Notes under the pieces: generated by a model
Databases searched by the model: none
Told to the model about the DNA's origin: nothing
What the model saw: the letters and a program-made list of their open reading frames with translations, nothing else
In this document: positions 7,747 to 8,413 of the stretch, piece after piece
Numbering within the stretch: position 1 is the first letter of the stretch
Layout of the letters: every line of letters starts with the position of its first letter
Program-made: the position numbers and the translations under genes
NCBI GenBank assembly: GCA_017378975.1
Contig: JAFNXT010000292.1
Coordinates: 1-8,413, forward strand
Source: Oscillospiraceae bacterium
Lineage (GTDB): Bacteria; Bacillota; Clostridia; Oscillospirales; Oscillospiraceae
Length of the DNA: 8,413 bases
Direction of reading: 5' to 3'

Positions 7747-8096
7747 TTGGAATTCTCCTTTGCAGTTCGGCAGGATGCGATCAACATCGCTCGGAGTGAT
7801 GTGCATTTTGCAGAAAGTGTTTTGAATGTTTGCTCATCGATATATTTTGTTCTATACAAGAGTTCAAGCCAATATCCGGTTTCGCTTGCTTCTTTCAAAG
7901 CAATTTCAAGTTTTGAAATAAAATCCTTTTTGCCTTGTGCGTACTGTGCTTCATGGATATTGGCGCCGATACTTGTACCACTTCTGCCGATTTGATTGGA
8001 GATGATCGACTCCTTGACGGATTTTAGATGCTTTACCAATTCAATAATATCAACGGAGAATTCCATAGAAAGATTTTTTAGCTTTGATTCCGACAT
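7743..8096 (-). CDS. Four-helix-bundle protein (S23/IVP family)
   Basis: 117 aa, all-helical prediction. The family hallmark QIGRSGTSIGANIHEA (35-50) and the later helix KDFISKLEIALKEASETGYWLELL (57-80, in part) match the four-helix-bundle proteins first seen encoded in 23S rRNA intervening sequences and related to the Avd accessory proteins of diversity-generating retroelements. Those relatives form basic ring-like pentamers that bind nucleic acid; a nucleic-acid-binding role here is inference. No rRNA or reverse transcriptase is visible nearby. ATG 8096 is chosen because TGAGGTG lies 6 nt upstream; a GTG at 8105 would fall inside that site. The gene has its own promoter and overlaps the next gene by 4 nt. 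AT-rich relative to the main genes. Confidence 0.9.
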   Translation of the reverse strand: MSESKLKNLSMEFSVDIIELVKHLKSVKESIISNQIGRSGTSIGANIHEAQYAQGKKDFISKLEIALKEASETGYWLELLYRTKYIDEQTFKTLSAKCTSLRAMLIASCRTAKENSK

Positions 8097-8117
8097 AATA
8101 TACACCTCATTTCTTAT

Positions 8118-8147
8118 ATTATATCATGATCCAAGCTTGTTAGTAAA
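8118..8147 (-). promoter_or_regulatory. Promoter of the four-helix-bundle operon
   Basis: On the minus strand, TTTACT (8147-8142), an 18-nt spacer and a perfect TATAAT (8123-8118) preceded by TG (extended -10). Transcription would start near 8111, just before the ribosome binding site, giving a very short leader. Confidence 0.75.
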
Positions 8148-8156
8148 TAAGTGATA

Positions 8157-8281
8157 AGTGATGCAGCTATGCTGTGATAGATGATGCGATGCGTTCCGCC
8201 CACGCGCCGAAGGCGTGCATCACAGGCGAAGCCTGCATCACGCACAAAGTGCGCATCATGTTCCGCAAGGAACGCATCACT
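8157..8281. repeat. 125-bp element of small hairpins separated by CATCA
   Basis: Bounded by AGTGATGC (8157-8164) and its inverse GCATCACT (8274-8281). Inside are CAGC-TAT-GCTG (8164-8174), CACGC-N7-GCGTG (8201-8217), CAGGC-GAA-GCCTG (8223-8235), CGCAC-AAA-GTGCG (8241-8253) and GTTCC-GCAA-GGAAC (8260-8273). The spacers between the last four are CATCA, CATCA and CATCAT. In addition GATGCGTTCC (8188-8197) is the exact inverse of 8269-8278, so a branched, cloverleaf-like fold is possible. It lies upstream of the four-helix-bundle promoter, outside both transcription units as I read them, and has no credible coding frame. Confidence 0.75.
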
Positions 8282-8282
8282 C

Positions 8283-8323
8283 AAAAAAGTCTCTTTTGTC
8301 TGATAGACAAAAGAGACTTTTTT
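8283..8323 (-). terminator. Terminator of the tRNA-Arg gene
   Basis: 19-bp stem (8283-8301 with 8305-8323) with loop GAT; on the minus strand it begins at the encoded CCA end of the tRNA and ends in T6. It shares a 25-bp core, one mismatch, with the hairpin at 7163-7203. Confidence 0.88.
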
Positions 8324-8398
8324 GGTACACCGGAAGGGACTCGAACCCCCAACCCTCGGAACCGGAATCCGATGCTCTATCCATTGAGCCACCGGTGC
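8323..8398 (-). tRNA. tRNA-Arg (anticodon CCG)
   Basis: Complete cloverleaf of 76 nt with the CCA end encoded. Acceptor GCACCGG pairs with CCGGTGT (one G-U), discriminator A; D arm GCTC/GAGC; anticodon stem TCGGA/TCCGA around loop TTCCGGT, giving anticodon CCG (complement of 8363-8365), which reads CGG arginine codons; 5-nt variable loop; T arm GGGGG-TTCGAGT-CCCTT. The apparent protein frame read through it is spurious. Confidence 0.97.
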
Positions 8399-8413
8399 AT
8401 TGCTTGATAGCCC

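Noticed and set aside
7743..8096. Diversity-generating retroelement or 23S rRNA intervening sequence
   Set aside because: The four-helix-bundle family suggests either, but there is no reverse transcriptase, template/variable repeat or rRNA sequence in the window.
8157..8281. CRISPR array
   Set aside because: The repeated unit is only CATCA/GCATCA with 13-17 nt palindromic inserts; CRISPR repeats are much longer and spacers are not palindromes. No cas genes are visible.
8114..8392. 92-codon minus-strand reading frame starting MAQWIEHRIPVPRVGG
   Set aside because: It is read through the tRNA-Arg, its terminator and the hairpin array; this kind of peptide is a common artefact of tRNA genes.
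8323..8398. Integration site with a duplicated tRNA 3' end
   Set aside because: I looked for a second copy of the tRNA-Arg 3' sequence (TGGTACACCGG and following) elsewhere in the window and found none; no integrase gene is present.

Overview
The window looks like chromosomal DNA from a GC-rich Firmicute, most likely an anaerobic gut Clostridia of the Oscillospirales type. This rests on Gram-positive-style ribosome binding sites (AAGGAGG, AGGAGG), a tandem glycine riboswitch, strongly G/C-ending codons in the main genes, and a C-terminally extended YcaO protein. The genus cannot be read from the sequence.

Positions 1-4077 hold a three-gene operon on the + strand: a YcaO-family ATP-grasp-like enzyme with a TPR-like C-terminal region and a four-cysteine tail, a nucleobase (uracil/xanthine-type) NCS2 permease, and uracil phosphoribosyltransferase. 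The last two form a textbook uracil salvage pair: uptake, then conversion of uracil plus PRPP to UMP. The YcaO gene is the unexpected member. The operon ends at a long hairpin. A separate gene (4154-4882) for a DUF554 membrane protein follows, with its own extended -10 promoter.

Positions 4883-6900 hold a glycine-controlled transport unit. It runs from a cluster of intergenic palindromes to a strong promoter, a tandem glycine riboswitch, an intrinsic terminator and an AGCS-family sodium:alanine/glycine symporter. Base pairing that can be traced by eye between the 3' side of aptamer 2 and the left arm of the terminator predicts that glycine turns the transporter off.

Positions 6901-8322 form a different, mostly AT-rich accessory segment. 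It contains several intergenic inverted-repeat elements, a possible short transcript with its own promoter and terminator, and a two-gene minus-strand operon. That operon encodes a four-helix-bundle (S23/IVP-type) protein and an unrecognised 161-residue protein, joined by an ATGA start/stop overlap. Beside the operon lies a 125-bp element of small hairpins separated by an exact CATCA spacer. Nearly identical terminator hairpins bracket the segment, and a tRNA-Arg(CCG) on the minus strand closes the window. The tRNA-adjacent position, the composition shift and the repeats suggest acquired or mobile DNA, but no integrase, transposase or att duplication is visible.
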